DNA of 64,000 nt, taken from positions 4,702,433 to 4,766,432 of the forward strand of contig CAXIPT010000009.1 in the NCBI GenBank assembly GCA_964030475.1. Reading direction: 5' to 3'. Below the pieces are notes generated by a model. The model was not told the DNA's origin, did not search any database, and saw only the letters and a list, made by a program, of their open reading frames with translations. The position numbers were made by a program, and so were the translations under genes. Below, in pieces: positions 44,398-56,069 of this stretch (position 1 is the first letter of the stretch; each line of letters begins with the position of its first letter). Source of the stretch: Tethya wilhelma. Lineage: Eukaryota > Porifera > Demospongiae > Tethyida > Tethyidae.

Positions 44398-44740
44398 AGG
44401 ACTCTGAAACTGAAGATTGAAGATTGCAAGGAACTTGCAAAGTTCATAAATCCAACGAAAATAGATGTGTAGAATCCCTTCATTGCTGAGATCTGATGCT
44501 TTTGTACCTTTTTGTTTGTTAGGCTTCAGGCCACACCTGTAGTAATGCCCAGGTAATTAAGACTGCATGTGCATTATTTAGAAATTTTTGCCTTCATGCC
44601 TGGGTCTTGCTCTTCCTTCTAGCTACTTTGACACTATATAAAGCTGCCAGTCTTCAGATAATCTCTTAAGAGACAGACACACACACAAAATGACTACTAT
44701 AGCCCTCAGCATGTGCTACACATGCCGAGGCTTAATAACT
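44398..44740. repeat. Dispersed repeat R, copy 2, with inverted core
   Basis: The flanks (CTGAAACTGAAGATTGAAGA on the left, AGACAGACACACACACAAAA on the right) have the same orientation as copy 1. The middle (about 44438-44640, containing GGCCACACCTG and TGAGATCTGATGCTTTTG) is the reverse complement of 42960-43195. Confidence 0.65.
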
Positions 44741-44881
44741 TAGCCTGGATTCTTATTTTAAATTTATTCCAAGGCAAGATGCTATTAGCAAATGTGGTTG
44801 GTTGGAACATAGGAATAGGATTTTGCTATAAAGACCCAGACAGTGGCTAGCTGTCTATTCAGTGTATAACCAATAGCACTT

Positions 44882-44932
44882 CCTCTCTCTCTCTCTCTTA
44901 GAGAGAGAGAAAGACAGAGAGAGAGAGTATTC
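44882..44932. repeat. (TC)n/(GA)n inverted microsatellite
   Basis: CTCTCTCTCTCTCTTAGAGAGAGAGA forms a perfect hairpin on its own, followed by more GA repeats. Confidence 0.85.
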
Positions 44933-44940
44933 TCAGTATT

Positions 44941-46640
44941 GTATACATATTCCACTATCCTTTTCACACACCTTTGTCTGCTTGATCATTTTCCTGCTGT
45001 GGGTCATTGTCAGGTGGACTTCCTCTGTGAATAGTAAAATATCAGGACACGGATTACTCAATGAAGGCATGTAAGCCTCAGATCTCAGATCCCTTGGCAC
45101 ACACATCATATAGATACACAAATTATCATAAGCCGTGATGATAACAAGAACTGCTATGGAGTATAGCTCCTAAGGTACTGTGATGGCAAAAAATCACATC
45201 TGAGCACTTAAATCTATGTTACTGCATTAATTGAGGCAACATTGATGATAAAGTTCTAGTGTAAAGCAAATAAAACCTAGGCAAACCATGGTTGATTTAA
45301 AATCAGAAACTTAGTATCCTGGCGCTCACAGTTTTCACTACTTTCTTTTCATTTTTGAGCTGTTTGAGTGTAGTTTAGGCTTGAGCGCTCGCTGTATAGT
45401 AGACGAACCAGACTTGAATGAATATGATCGTTTTTACGCTAAAATTTGAACTTGAAACAGAGAACAGAGACAACTTTGTCTCATAATGGATCAGATAAGT
45501 GTATTTTTTACAATTTGTAGTGAACAAGGCTTAGGCTTAGTGCCTTGTACAATCTACTTTAGCGAGATTGCTTGAATGATAGTCAGCAATGTTTCTCTGC
45601 CAAACTACTTGTTTTTGACAGTCCAGTCTGTTGTACCTGTTCATAGTATAAGTAGTGCACTGTCTACAAACAGCCGTCTTCATCACAAAATCTTTAAAAG
45701 CAGAAGGAACGGCAAAGGTGTTTGGTGGTAAAACTACGCGATATACGACAAAAGTCAAATTGAGGTCAGGGAGCATGTGCAGTGTGACACAATCACATTC
45801 CAGATTTGAACAGAAAGTGTGCCAGTTTTCCTAGACCCCCATTTTTCGCTGGCAGAAAGCAGAAAAGGCGGGGTCTAGGGACTAGACTAACGATAAAATA
45901 GATTACACATGACTAAGGGTAAAAAAGGGGGAGTCAATTTACAGGAGCAACTCAGTGGCTTAGGTAGCAAGTAAATTCTATTGATACACAGTTCAAAGCA
46001 CAGGAGACATATGAAGAGAGTTGTGGTTTGAGCTAATAGCAGCTATTCAAGTCAAAATACTTCCTCTGCAGGTAAGGTAGGGTTAGTAATTGAGGATAGG
46101 GGCTGACCAATTTTACTGGGAGTTTTGGTCCCCCTGACCAAATTTACTGAGAATTTTGGCCCCCCGAACGAAAATTTTCGTGGCAGGACTATTTCAAAGA
46201 GTGTAAAAAAACTTTCCCCGAAAAAATCTGAACGGTATACATGGATTCGGCTAAGTCACTTAATGTGCTACACTAGCACAATCAAGTGTAAGCTATACCT
46301 ACTCACACACCCCTGGTTGGCAAAAAACCGACAGTCTCCATACAAAATACATTGTAGTCAGTCAATGCTGAGAAAAGAAGGGAAGTTACATTTTGAGGTA
46401 TACAAATGCCAGGTATATGAAAATTATAGTCCAAGAAGTTTTTTTTTCATTGTGTTTAGACTGGCTATTAAGTTCAGATACAATGCTAAACCAGTTAGCT
46501 TGTTAGTGCAGCACTGAATGCTAGCCACTATTAATAGTATGTGATGTAGCTGTGATTGATCATCATGCTACTGCCTGGATGAGTAGCTACACAGGCTGAA
46601 CTGCAAAAATAGAAGCCTATAGGTGTATCCTAAGAGAGGG
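44941..46640. other. No gene recognised
   Basis: Includes a short mirrored pair around 45834-45890 (CTAGACCCCCATTTT / GGGGTCTAG) that may be a decayed MITE. The minus frame at 45776-45537 shows no family resemblance. Confidence 0.35.
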
Positions 46641-46646
46641 GAAGTA

Positions 46647-47350
46647 CGGTGGCCCTGAACGTTCAAATCGATTTTGCTAACTGATTTTTGATCTAAGCTA
46701 TTTTTAACCCCTTCTAAGCGATTTTCAAAGTCATCTAAGTGATTTTAATCTAAGCCATTTTTGTCTAAGTGATTTCCATCTAAGCGATTTTCATCTTAGC
46801 GATTTTTGCTGTTATCTAAGCCGTTTTCATCTAAGCGATTTTTCATCTAAGCCGTTTTTCATCTAATCGATTTTTCACTCATCTAAGCGGTTTTTGACTT
46901 ATCTAAGCCGTTTTCATCTAAGCATTTTTTGTCTAAGCTGTTTCCATGTAAGCAGTTGCAGTTGACCTAGCCCTATAGTCCCACCCAGGAATGAACACGT
47001 TATGATCATTAGCCCTGGCCCCAGCCCTAGCGCATACCCTAGTTCTAGTCTTCATCCTAGCCCAAATAGTATGCCAGCCCTCGGCTTTACGCTAGGGCCC
47101 TAGCTATCCATAGGTCTAGTAAACATGGGATGAAAACAGCTTAGATGAAAAAAATCACTTAGATAAAAATCGCTTAGATAAAAATCGCTTAGATAGAAAA
47201 TCGCTTAGATAAAATCGCTTAGATAGAAAATCGCTTAGATGAAAACGGCTTAGATGAAAAATCGCTTAGATGAAACGGCTCAGAAGGGGTTAAAAATAGC
47301 TTAGATCAAAAATCGGTTAGCAAAATCGATTTGAACGTTCGGGGCCACTG
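46647..47350. mobile_element. Foldback element made of a 16-bp repeat
   Basis: C(A/G)GTGGCCC(C/T)GAACG ends next to TA on both sides. Arms of about 70 bases (GTTCAAATCGATTTTGCTAA, TAGCTATTTTTAACCCCTTC-like) are mirrored. Inside each arm a tandem of TCTAAGCGATTTTTCA-like units points the same way as its arm, about ten units left and ten right, around a 200-base centre rich in CCTAGCCC. TA and CAGTG favour a Tc1/mariner mobiliser. Confidence 0.75.
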
Positions 47351-47607
47351 TAGGGAAGCACTTGAAACCCTTCACTTTCTACAAGGAAACACACACTGAC
47401 TATACCAGATGAACACACATACCTAAAGTCATGCAGCATTCAAGCACATTATATTAAGCTTACTATACTCTGTAGCAGGTTAGGCATTACCACAATGACC
47501 CCAAGACAGGTTCATGGCAGATCAGATTCAGCACACAATCAATGAATTTCATAATTATAACGCACACTACATGTGGTTATGAAAAAGGATATGGGTGTGA
47601 CTAATCA

Positions 47608-47845
47608 TGATCAGCAGGTGTGGCCTCAAAGCTAAGCACTCGGAGAAGCACAAAATCCTCAGATCTCAGCAAATACAGCATTGTGCCATACAGAAAATGT
47701 ACTTTTTGAAGATAATCCACATTAATTTTATGAACGTAAGTACCTTCAATTTTGTCACTAGTGCTGCCGTTTTTGTAGTAACAAACAGACAGACACACAA
47801 AACTACCATAATTCTCACATGCTACGTATGCCAAGGGTAATGAGA
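47608..47845. repeat. Dispersed repeat R, copy 3
   Basis: CAGGTGTGGCCTCAAAGCTA through ACAGACAGACACACAAAACT and ACATGCTACGTATGCC, same order and orientation as copy 1. Confidence 0.6.
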
Positions 47846-48212
47846 CTGAAGCTATGTTTCTTGAGATATAGATGAAACAAATAGACAAACAATTACGTGA
47901 ATATTTTGGTCTGGCTGGCAAAGTGATTATTAAGTGAAGAAGATGATGACTTTTGCTGCAACCAGATGTTAATCTAACCACGTGATATTAGAGCACACGT
48001 TTTGAGGGACTGCATGTAGCAAAGTTTAGTAGTCATCGTTGGTATACAATCACTAAATTAGGAAGCAAAGTGTAATGATGGTTTGTTGAGTTTCTTTTCT
48101 ACTCTAGTTTGATCTGGTGGCTATTGCAAGCATATTATTAGGCCTTTGTCACATGTAAGGAATGTGGTTAATTCCATTATGCATAATGATGCAGCAATGA
48201 GGTATGGTTGTC

Positions 48213-49022
48213 CTCAGGTACATTAAGGACTGGGACCACGAATTATTGCTGAGTCAGCAAAAACGGCGTGCTCCCCATAAGGATCTATAGTACACGCCCT
48301 TTTTTGTCATATGATCATTGCGTGACTGTTCATTCATTGACTCATTTAGAAAAGAAAGTGAGCTGCCTGTGAAAGTTTGTGAGAGGTATTTTTAGTTCTG
48401 CTGCTAATTTAGCTTCTTTTTGCTAGTTATTTCTAAGCTATCGCTCATATTGGTATGTACAGCGTTTGTAGTGATCACGTGGTCTTGAGATGTAGCCTCA
48501 CTAAAGTCAAGAATCTTTGAACGGAATTCTTACGACGCTTGTGAAGGTCAGTAAATGAGGTAAGTATGATCTAAACTAGGCTGTAAACAAGAAAATTTCT
48601 TTACTTTTCAGAAAATAAACATAGTTACGCTCGTACAGTGCAAAATATGTTAATTAGCTTCATAAAAAAACAACTTTTTCTCTCATAATTGGCATTCTGT
48701 GTATTTTTAGCTAAAACGCAGTAGAGGCTATTGTCCACATTAACTGCAGAGTCTGCTGAGCACAGTGAAACCGCTCTAGCTTAGGCGCTTATATTCCGTG
48801 TTGTGTAAATTTGCCTATCGACCTCCATCGCTTTATAGTGCCACACCCACTCATCCTTGTGGTGGGCATGGCTAATTAAATCAATTTTCTAATTATTAAA
48901 CATTCCCATTTCATATAATGTTTGAAAGAAGTCTAAATAATGTATATATTTTCTGGTATAGCACCATGAATAACCACCTTGATGTCAAAATTTTAGCTGG
49001 TCCCAGTCCTTAATGCACCTGA
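48213..49022. mobile_element. DNA transposon remnant with 26-bp TIRs
   Basis: CTCAGGTACATTAAGGACTG then GGACCA at the left is mirrored at the right (TGGTCCCAGTCCTTAATGCA then CCTGAG) with one mismatch. 810 bases, no transposase frame; superfamily not determined. Confidence 0.7.
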
Positions 49023-49074
49023 GTCACACTTCCTCTGCTTCTGGATGGGTAAACCCAAGCTGGTGTTACAGACG

Positions 49075-49165
49075 GGCAGGTCTAAAAAGAGGAATAGGAA
49101 TGCGGAAAAGGAAATGTGGAAATCGGAAATGAGAAATAGGAAACGAGGAAATGAGAAAATTTCTT
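49075..49165. repeat. GGAAATG minisatellite fragment
   Basis: GGAAATG/GGAAATCGG units preceded by GGTCTAAAAAGAGGAATA; mirror-orientation relative of 22660-22735. Confidence 0.5.
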
Positions 49166-51831
49166 TCATTAGCTACAAGATTCACTGTCTTACAATCAAC
49201 AAGATACAGAAGTCTGCATAGCTATACTAATTCAGATAGCTAAAACAATAAATTAAATATTCTAAATGTCCCTTATCCCCACGCAGGATTATCATTGATT
49301 TGTTCACTTGAATAGCATATAATAATCGTTTATCAGTTCACTGAATAGCCATAATCAGTTCAAAGTGGATATAACCTTTGCTCAGAGAAATGTTTAGTTC
49401 AAATTCAATTCAGGCGGTTGAAATTCCGAAACAAGTGTAAAGGTACATTCGTTGAAGGTCGTTTAGTTTTAGCTTGACTTCACTAGGAATCACCAGATCA
49501 TTTCCCTTAAAATTTAAATCAGCTGCTTTAAGACAAACCATGTGAAGATGGTAGTGGGAATTGCTCTCCCTACCAACAAACTGAACACCTGTTGCCAAAT
49601 TTGACACTAGCCTTCTTTCAGCATGAGACACCACGAGACCCATCGTGTCATTAGGGCCATCAAAATTTTGACGGCATGATTGACATACTTTGATTTGATT
49701 CGTTTTCAACTTCAGAATTAGTGGGTTCATTCCAGGAGGTGGTAGTGCTGGGACTTGATTGGTGAGTGACCCAGAATAAATAGTTGAAGCAACTACTACA
49801 CTATTACATGAAGTAGCACTTACAGCTGTCGTTGGGTGGGTAGGGACTACAGAATGCTGAGTATACACAGGAGAAGAAACTGCAACGAATTGAGAACTCT
49901 GAATGGTTGCACTATCAGTAGGACTTGGCGGAGTGACTAAAGATTGGTTAGACAAGCATGGTCGAACAGAACGAGTCTCAATGGCAGGAGTATTCTGAGT
50001 ACGCTTAAATTTTGCTTTACCACCCTTTCGACCAGTACCATTGGGTATACCATGATTTGAGATCTCAGATAGATTCGGTGTACACACTTCAGATCTCTTC
50101 AAATTGTCCAAGAAAGATTGCAAGTCACCATTGACCTGAGCTACAGCAATGACATGTGAACAGATAGAGAATCCTTTGAACATTGGGCAATTCTTGTCAC
50201 AACAAAAGAGCACATAATCTTTGGATTTCTTAATAGTCACAAGATGAGGCTGGGGAGATAAAGAACTCATAACCAATCTGTCTTTGCCTTCTTTACTCCA
50301 TGGAACATTTGTAATGTGTTTGTTTGCAACTAACTCACTAGCTTTCTTCCAAATATTACATAGCAACGACTCAGATACACTCGTTATTCCACAGTTTTCC
50401 ACAGATACACTCAGAGTGGACTTGGGTACAGAATCAGGCTTACTAATTCTGGCAGTTGGAGGGCTCCTGTGAGAACACCTTCCACCAATTCATGTGGATC
50501 TTCTTGGCATCACTTGTCATCTCAGAAAAATAACGAGAATTGTTCACTGTCAAATGTTTGTATTGATCAGTGAAATGCCAGTCGCCATGACTAAGAACAG
50601 CATTCTCCACTTTGGACATCTGGTCATGAACAATAGACCTCAGACTGTTGATAAGTTGAGGCAGTCGACTCTCCTTCCATTCCACTTCTTGTTTAATGAT
50701 GTAGTTCATTGATTCGCTGCTGTTTGTAGTGAAGAAGGTATTTGTTTCTGTCAAGCCTGCTCGTTGCCTTACTTCTGGAAGCATACAAGTCACAATATCT
50801 TGTACTTTGTACTGACAAAACCAATCGTAAAACTGTGGATTCTTGCCAACAGAGAAGCAGCTCTTTCAAGGTTGTTCCATCTAGCCTTGATCCTTTGGAG
50901 TGAGTTGTTGAACACAACCTCTACAAGGCCAGCTTCAAAATGTGTGCCTATGCATCTTTGAACCAATTAAAGATGTCGCCCAAGATCTCTTTTCGTACAT
51001 CCTGTGAAACATTCATTTGCATGTGGATTTTACATCGTAGATGAACAGCGTTCGGGAAACAGGTCTTAAATTGAATGCCTTAATGAGTTCTGGCTAACCG
51101 TCTGTACCATAAGCTCTCAGATCTAAAAGCTTCGGATTCAACCTGACTAAAGTTGAAGCCAAATAATGGAAGGGTCTGAATGTCTTTGTTTGATGAATTA
51201 GAACTGGCCCCAAAAGGATAGGGTGATTACCATTTGCTGTTTTGACTAGAAGGTTGTGATACGTAATTGGTGTAACGTAAAATGGGCCAAGGTTGTATGT
51301 TGGATCTATACTTAGGATACTTGAAGGTTCTCCAGTACAGAATCGCTCCATGTCCGACAATTGTTGGTCTGTGGCCAACACACACATCGGCTCAGGTGCC
51401 GCTTCAACTGACCTGACAAACGCCTCAGTCAACCCTGTTTCTTCTTTACACATGTGCATAACATGAGCAAGAACATCCTGTTTGTAACTGCTGGTACTTG
51501 GTTCTGCAGAGGTTGAGTACTTAAGTTCTTCACTTGCTTGCAATTGTGTGGAAGGTCACATGATGATGTAGTGCCCATTACTCCTCCCTTGATAGTCTCT
51601 ACTTCTCTGAGGGCTTTCCGTGGAGCCTTTTTCTCAGCAGAATCTTTTAATAAGACGTAGGACACTTGGTTTTGTACGACTAAATGGTATAGCCTTCTTG
51701 GATTTACCGTGTGGTCTCAAGTCAACGGAATGTTCATGACAGTTGAAGCTATACTGCACGAACGCAAGCCTTTGAAGCTCACCTTGGGAATCTGTAGCAT
51801 ATAATAATACAATATACATGTATTTAAGGAT

Positions 51832-51983
51832 ATTCCCAGTACGGTAGTACTGGGTACATAGGAATGGCACGGATGCCCCATTAGCGCAATACAAATATTC
51901 ACGCAAATAACTCTGCAAAAACTGAGCGCTTGGCACTAAAAGGCTTCTTAAGCTACTATTTAGCCTTTTCTCTTTCTATGAGG
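51832..51983. mobile_element. F1 arm fragment in the MULE intron
   Basis: ATTCCCAGTACGGTAGTACT at 51832, then 130 bases of the usual F1 arm, stopping at GAGGCTGAGCC. One arm only, inside intron 2 (51792-52403) of the MULE pseudogene. Confidence 0.75.
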
Positions 51984-52063
51984 CTGAGCCGGGCCTGTTG
52001 GCAAGTTCTCTGCTCAGGTTATAAAGACTAAATTTAACTGATATTATTCGAAAAAAATAGAAC

Positions 52064-52337
52064 AAACAAGTACAAAAAACATTAGAAATGTAATGCAAAC
52101 ATAGGAATGGCCAAATCGTAAAAAAGTGAGCAAACAAGATAGGAATGGTTGTTAGATTGAGCGAGTTCGTTCCTGTGTCTACAATGTCATTGAGCTTAGT
52201 AGGGATATGAACATAAGGTGACACAGTGAAATGAACTCACTCAATCTAACAACCATTCCTATCTTGTTTGCTCACTTTTTTACAATTTGGCCATTCCTAT
52301 GTTTGCATTACATTTCTAATGTTTTTTGTACTTGTTA
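52064..52337. mobile_element. MITE family A, copy in the MULE intron
   Basis: Near-perfect foldback: ACAAGTACAAAAAACATTAG, GCAAACATAGGAATGGCC, AACAAGATAGGAATGGTTGT, TTAGATTGAGCGAGTTCGTT at the left and the mirror to ACTTGT at 52337. The ATAGGAATGG subgroup. It separates exon 2 from exon 3 of the MULE gene but does not break an exon. Confidence 0.85.
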
Positions 52338-53137
52338 ATTAAGTGAATAGCACGCAAGCACCTATATAAGGCATTGCACAATTACATCGTGTAATTAACA
52401 TACCATGTGTAGTAGTAATAATTCTATGGAAGTCAGGGGAACATGAATGAGTATAGTAGGTCCTTGTGATTTTGTAATGATTAGGACGGTCCTTCATTTC
52501 TTTACGACGAAAGATTCTCTCGGATCCATTACCATCGCTGCCAGAATGGATGCTAACATAGGCAATTGGAGCACCACTCCTCTTCCATACTCCATTTTCA
52601 TCAGCCCTTACATCGTGAGGGTCATCTAAGGCATGCAGGTCCACAACAAATGTAGCATTGTGAGCAACTCTATATGGGTTGTCTTGAACACACTTCAAAT
52701 TGTGTGGGTGAATCGAGAAGAATCCTAGCAAGCTCTTCAATGAAGAAATGGTGATTGCGATTTGTCCACTTGAAGATGCCATGGGAAGACATGTATCTCC
52801 ATTATAATAAGTGTCAGATTGAGTATCATGTTTCCTAAATGCAATAAATGGGAGTCTTAATTGTATTAACAAGTATAAAAGGGGCTAATCAATATAAATA
52901 TATATGGTGTCCAATCCCGATCCCACAGACCATGTAGACAATATAATTAAGGGCCACGCGCGCACACCCACCCACACCCCGGGGATATTCCTAGCAAAAT
53001 ATACTTTCTGGGGGGGGGGGGCTTGTCCTGCAATATGTTAGCCCATAATCAACTTACTGCGGCAACGTTTCCTCTAGATCAGACTCGGACGAGGAGAGAT
53101 ATGCGGCATCAAAGTCACTCAGCTCAGCTGATTCCAT

Positions 53138-53453
53138 GCTGGAAAGCTGTTCCTTCCTGCAAGATTATGATATATAATATTACTTTACATACAGAGGACT
53201 CCTTACACTAATATAGTCATCATAATTTTGAACTTTAATAAAGCGGGCCTATCATCAGTAGCTGTACAAGCTTAGTCTTCGCGGGCCAGACTCTTCCCAA
53301 GGGAAAAGGAAGAGTCTGGTAACTCTGCTATCAGTAGTATGTTCTGCACTGTCAGCAGATTGTGGTGTGGTTTGCTGTTATCAAAATTGACAAGTGATGC
53401 AATGGCTTCACCTGTAGTAGGGATTACTATTGGAGTTTACACGCTGTGGCCAA
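53138..53453. other. Upstream flank of the MULE gene
   Basis: Holds the 33-base stretch AAAGCGGGCCTATCATCAGT... (53241-53273) shared with 21868-21902 and a short hairpin, CCAGACTCTTCC...GGAAGAGTCTGG (53287-53320). No exon seen. Confidence 0.4.
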
Positions 53454-53454
53454 N

Positions 53455-54202
53455 GCACCCCGTGCTTAAAAACAAACACTAAGCATTATCATTTATGGTG
53501 GGGGTGGTTTAGATGTATAACTGTTGTGCAAACTGCAATGCTGTTGACAGATACCATGCATCCAGTACTATAGTCTCGACTATAGCCTAAGACACATGAA
53601 ATACATACTGTATTATATTAAGTCATAATGTCGCTCAGGCTCGCCCCTATCAATGTCATGCATTTTCCTAGTTATTATACGTACTGTAGTACGTATAGTA
53701 GGAATGGGCCGCCACCCCCATTGACACAATACAAAATGTCTAGGCTTACAAATGTTTAGTAAAGGATAGCTAAGGCTTTAAACCTTGCTAACTTGAAGCT
53801 TTCTCAGAGACTTTTCCTAATGTATCCACTTATAAAACCAAATGAAACTCCCCAGAACACTCTAAGAAAGCGCTTAGCGCGAAGCCACACAAATGCATTT
53901 TGTTCATTCTTACTTCCTCCCTAACTGACTTACTACTTGAACACGCTTTCCAGAGAAACAAAAAGCGTTGAGCCAACTTTGACTGTACATCGTAACTTGA
54001 ATTCATCTGAACTACAAACCTTTATACTTATTTTTTGTCTAAATATCAAGAAACAAGAGCTAGGCAGCTTGTAAAACTTTGATATAAATTACTGTACTGA
54101 AATGTAGCCATCTTGGTGTTGGTAAAGGTCGTCACATTTATATACCAAACTTGACCACGTGGTTTGCATATGTCTAATGCGCATGCGCATCCAATGTAGA
54201 GC
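53455..54202. repeat. 748-bp block, inverted partner of 60722-61469
   Basis: Begins immediately after the N at 53454 and is the reverse complement of 60722-61469 throughout the parts I compared base by base, with equal length. It contains a hairpin-ended F2 terminus (TACGTACTGTAGTACGTA, about 53678-53695) plus about 220 bases beyond that hairpin. Confidence 0.85.
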
Positions 54203-54235
54203 AAGCACTTCTACGTGAGTCTCTTGCAAAATTCA

Positions 54236-54610
54236 CCTTAGTGTTGAAAAAAGTGCATGAACAAGTAGTAAAAATTTTATAAAAATAACAGTGTAGGAAT
54301 CGGCAGTGCTGTAAAAAGCAAGGAAACAAGCCAAGACTCTGAATTTCGGCACATGACTACTTCATTTTTTGTGACAAAGCCTTACAATCTCAAATGTTCA
54401 TCATATCATAGTAGTACAGGGTCCTTTGTCTACCTATTGTAAATTAAATGAAGTTTATCAGCAGTCATGCAGGCAACCTAAGACTGAAAATGAAGTAGTC
54501 ATGTGCCGAAATTCAGAGTCTTGGCTTGTTTCCTTGCTGTTTACAGCACTGCCCATTCCTACACTGTTATTTTTATAAAATTTTTACTACTTGTAATTGT
54601 TTATACTACC
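54236..54610. mobile_element. F2 inner foldback
   Basis: AGTGTTGAAAAAAGTGCATG, CAGTGTAGGAATCGGCAGTG and ACATGACTACTTCATTTT at the left are mirrored by AAAATGAAGTAGTCATGTGC ... CCATTCCTACACTG ... TTTTTACTACTTGT at the right, around a loop of about 110 bases. Confidence 0.75.
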
Positions 54611-54670
54611 CATTTTTTATATTTCGTGCATGACATGTAAACACACACAAAACCAATTGGTGACATACAG

Positions 54671-54754
54671 TCTCTCTAGCAACTTCATTCGGGATGATGG
54701 AACCAAGTATCTCTCGATAGGACTCAAATATTGTCCTGAACTTAAGATATTAAA
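54671..54754 (+). CDS. Leucine-rich-repeat exon 1
   Basis: An 84-base exon between acceptor ACATACAG and donor GTAAAT. With one base carried over it encodes one 28-residue ribonuclease-inhibitor-type LRR: LSSNFIRDDGTKYLSIGLKY then CPELKIL. Same length, phase and register as the exons at 58035 and 58219, so this is one LRR domain built of interchangeable exons, as in animal NLR genes. The lysine codon at its end replaces the usual Glu/Gln. No start or NACHT domain is seen nearby, so the gene is partial or broken. Confidence 0.75.
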
Positions 54755-55179
54755 GTAAATTACAAGATAATTGTATATATGTGCATGCTAATTTAAAACC
54801 TGTCTAATCTGGTCACCTTTGGGCTGAGCTGAATTGCCCTGATTAGGCAGATGGCTGGAAATATAGGGAAACCTCTCTACTTTAGCCGAATAGCATTTTG
54901 CATTAAAATGACCTTGAATGAAATATTCGTCTATTAATAGCAGCTCTTCAAATGATATTTGATATGATGATGCAGCTCTTCAAATGATATTTGATATGTA
55001 CTGTAGTACAGTCTGTATACATATAGCATATTAGTTTGAATAGGCTTATTCCCATAGACATGTTTATAATCACTAAAATCGAGCAAAACAAAGTAGAGTC
55101 TTCAAACTTGCTCAAATTAAGGCTCTCGCTCAGATTACCAACTGAATGCAAGGTCTAAACTCACATAAGTTTTCCTTAG

Positions 55180-55925
55180 CACTTAGTCCTGGTCTAGTAG
55201 TTTAGAGAGTACTAGTGAGAAGCCATAATACTCCATTTTTTATTCTCCTAGTTTACTTTTACTTTTACATATGCATACTTCCTAACTGATTTAGCCAGCT
55301 AGCTACTTGAAAAGGATTTTCAGAGAACCAGAATGTGTTGAGCCAACTTTAATTGTGCATGTTTGTATAAAGCCTTTTCATGGGTACTATAATTATTTGT
55401 TGATACTTGTTTTCATCTTAAAAAGACCTTAACAAAAACTAGAAAGCTCTATAATTCTGAGTATAAATTCATGTACAGTAACTATAACGTAGCTAGAAAG
55501 AGTTCAAAAGTCATTATCTATCCATGTGGCATTACTCTGTGCATGTGCATTTGCATAACACAAGACTTAGTGCAAGTATAGCTGCTACTCCAGCCTCTTG
55601 TAGGGACTATATAATCAGTATAGTCTTCACACTATATATAGTGTGAAAAAAGTGAATGAACAAGTAGAAAATACAGAGGGAAAATGTAAGTCCAGAAATG
55701 CAGTGCTGTAAAAAGTATATAGGAACAATTCCTACTTGGCAGGAATTATAAACATTTTAAGCTATAATACTAATTTGAAACATATATACACAATGCATAT
55801 AAGGGGAGCAAATATGAAAATAATGTGCCGCATTTCGACCTGCCTTGTTTCATCACTTTTTACAGCACTGCATGCAGCCCATTCCTATACACTATTAATT
55901 TTTATGAAATTTTTACTATAGCTAG
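55180..55925. mobile_element. F2-related element, diverged
   Basis: Follows 53850-54600 in order: ACTTCCTAACTGA, CTACTTGAAA, TTTTCAGAGAACCAGAATG, GTTGAGCCAACTTTAATTGT, then the inner foldback with AAAAAAGTGAATGAACAAGT at 55650 and CAGCCCATTCCTATACACT at 55877. Confidence 0.55.
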
Positions 55926-56069
55926 AGTAAGCTGCCAATCCTCGGAAGATTTTAATTTCGGATGCTATTTCTTACTTGCCTCTGAGTGCTAGTGTTTTGG
56001 GAGTACTACAACAAGATAGCCCATGAAAAGTTACCTCGGGTTAGACACTTCAAGCTCCATCCACTAGAA

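Larger units (their letters stand above)
49410..53137 (-). pseudogene. MULE-type transposase with SWIM finger, three exons, inactivated
   Basis: Exon 1 (53137-53058) reads MESAELSDFDAAYLSSSESD to donor GTAAGT. Exon 2 (52834-52404) follows TTATTGCATTTAG and carries HALDDPHDVRADENGVWKRS and KITRTYYTHSCSPDFHRIIT to donor GTATGT. Exon 3 starts at 51791. Both junctions keep frame. Exon 3 encodes the N-terminal tail, a MULE-like DDE region (SILSIDPTYNLGPFYVTPIT; LLDLRAYGTDG; a later CKIHMQMN), FTTNSSESMNYIIKQ, and an intact 330-codon C-terminus with a SWIM-type CCDKNC..SICSH motif, a Ser/Thr-rich linker and ICQSC-type cysteines. Breaks: frameshifts near 51660, 51540, 51065, 50850 and 50465, and TAGs near 51098 and 50955. 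The family is widespread in cnidarians and sponges. The clean tail after 50402 could be recent decay or later selection. Confidence 0.75.
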
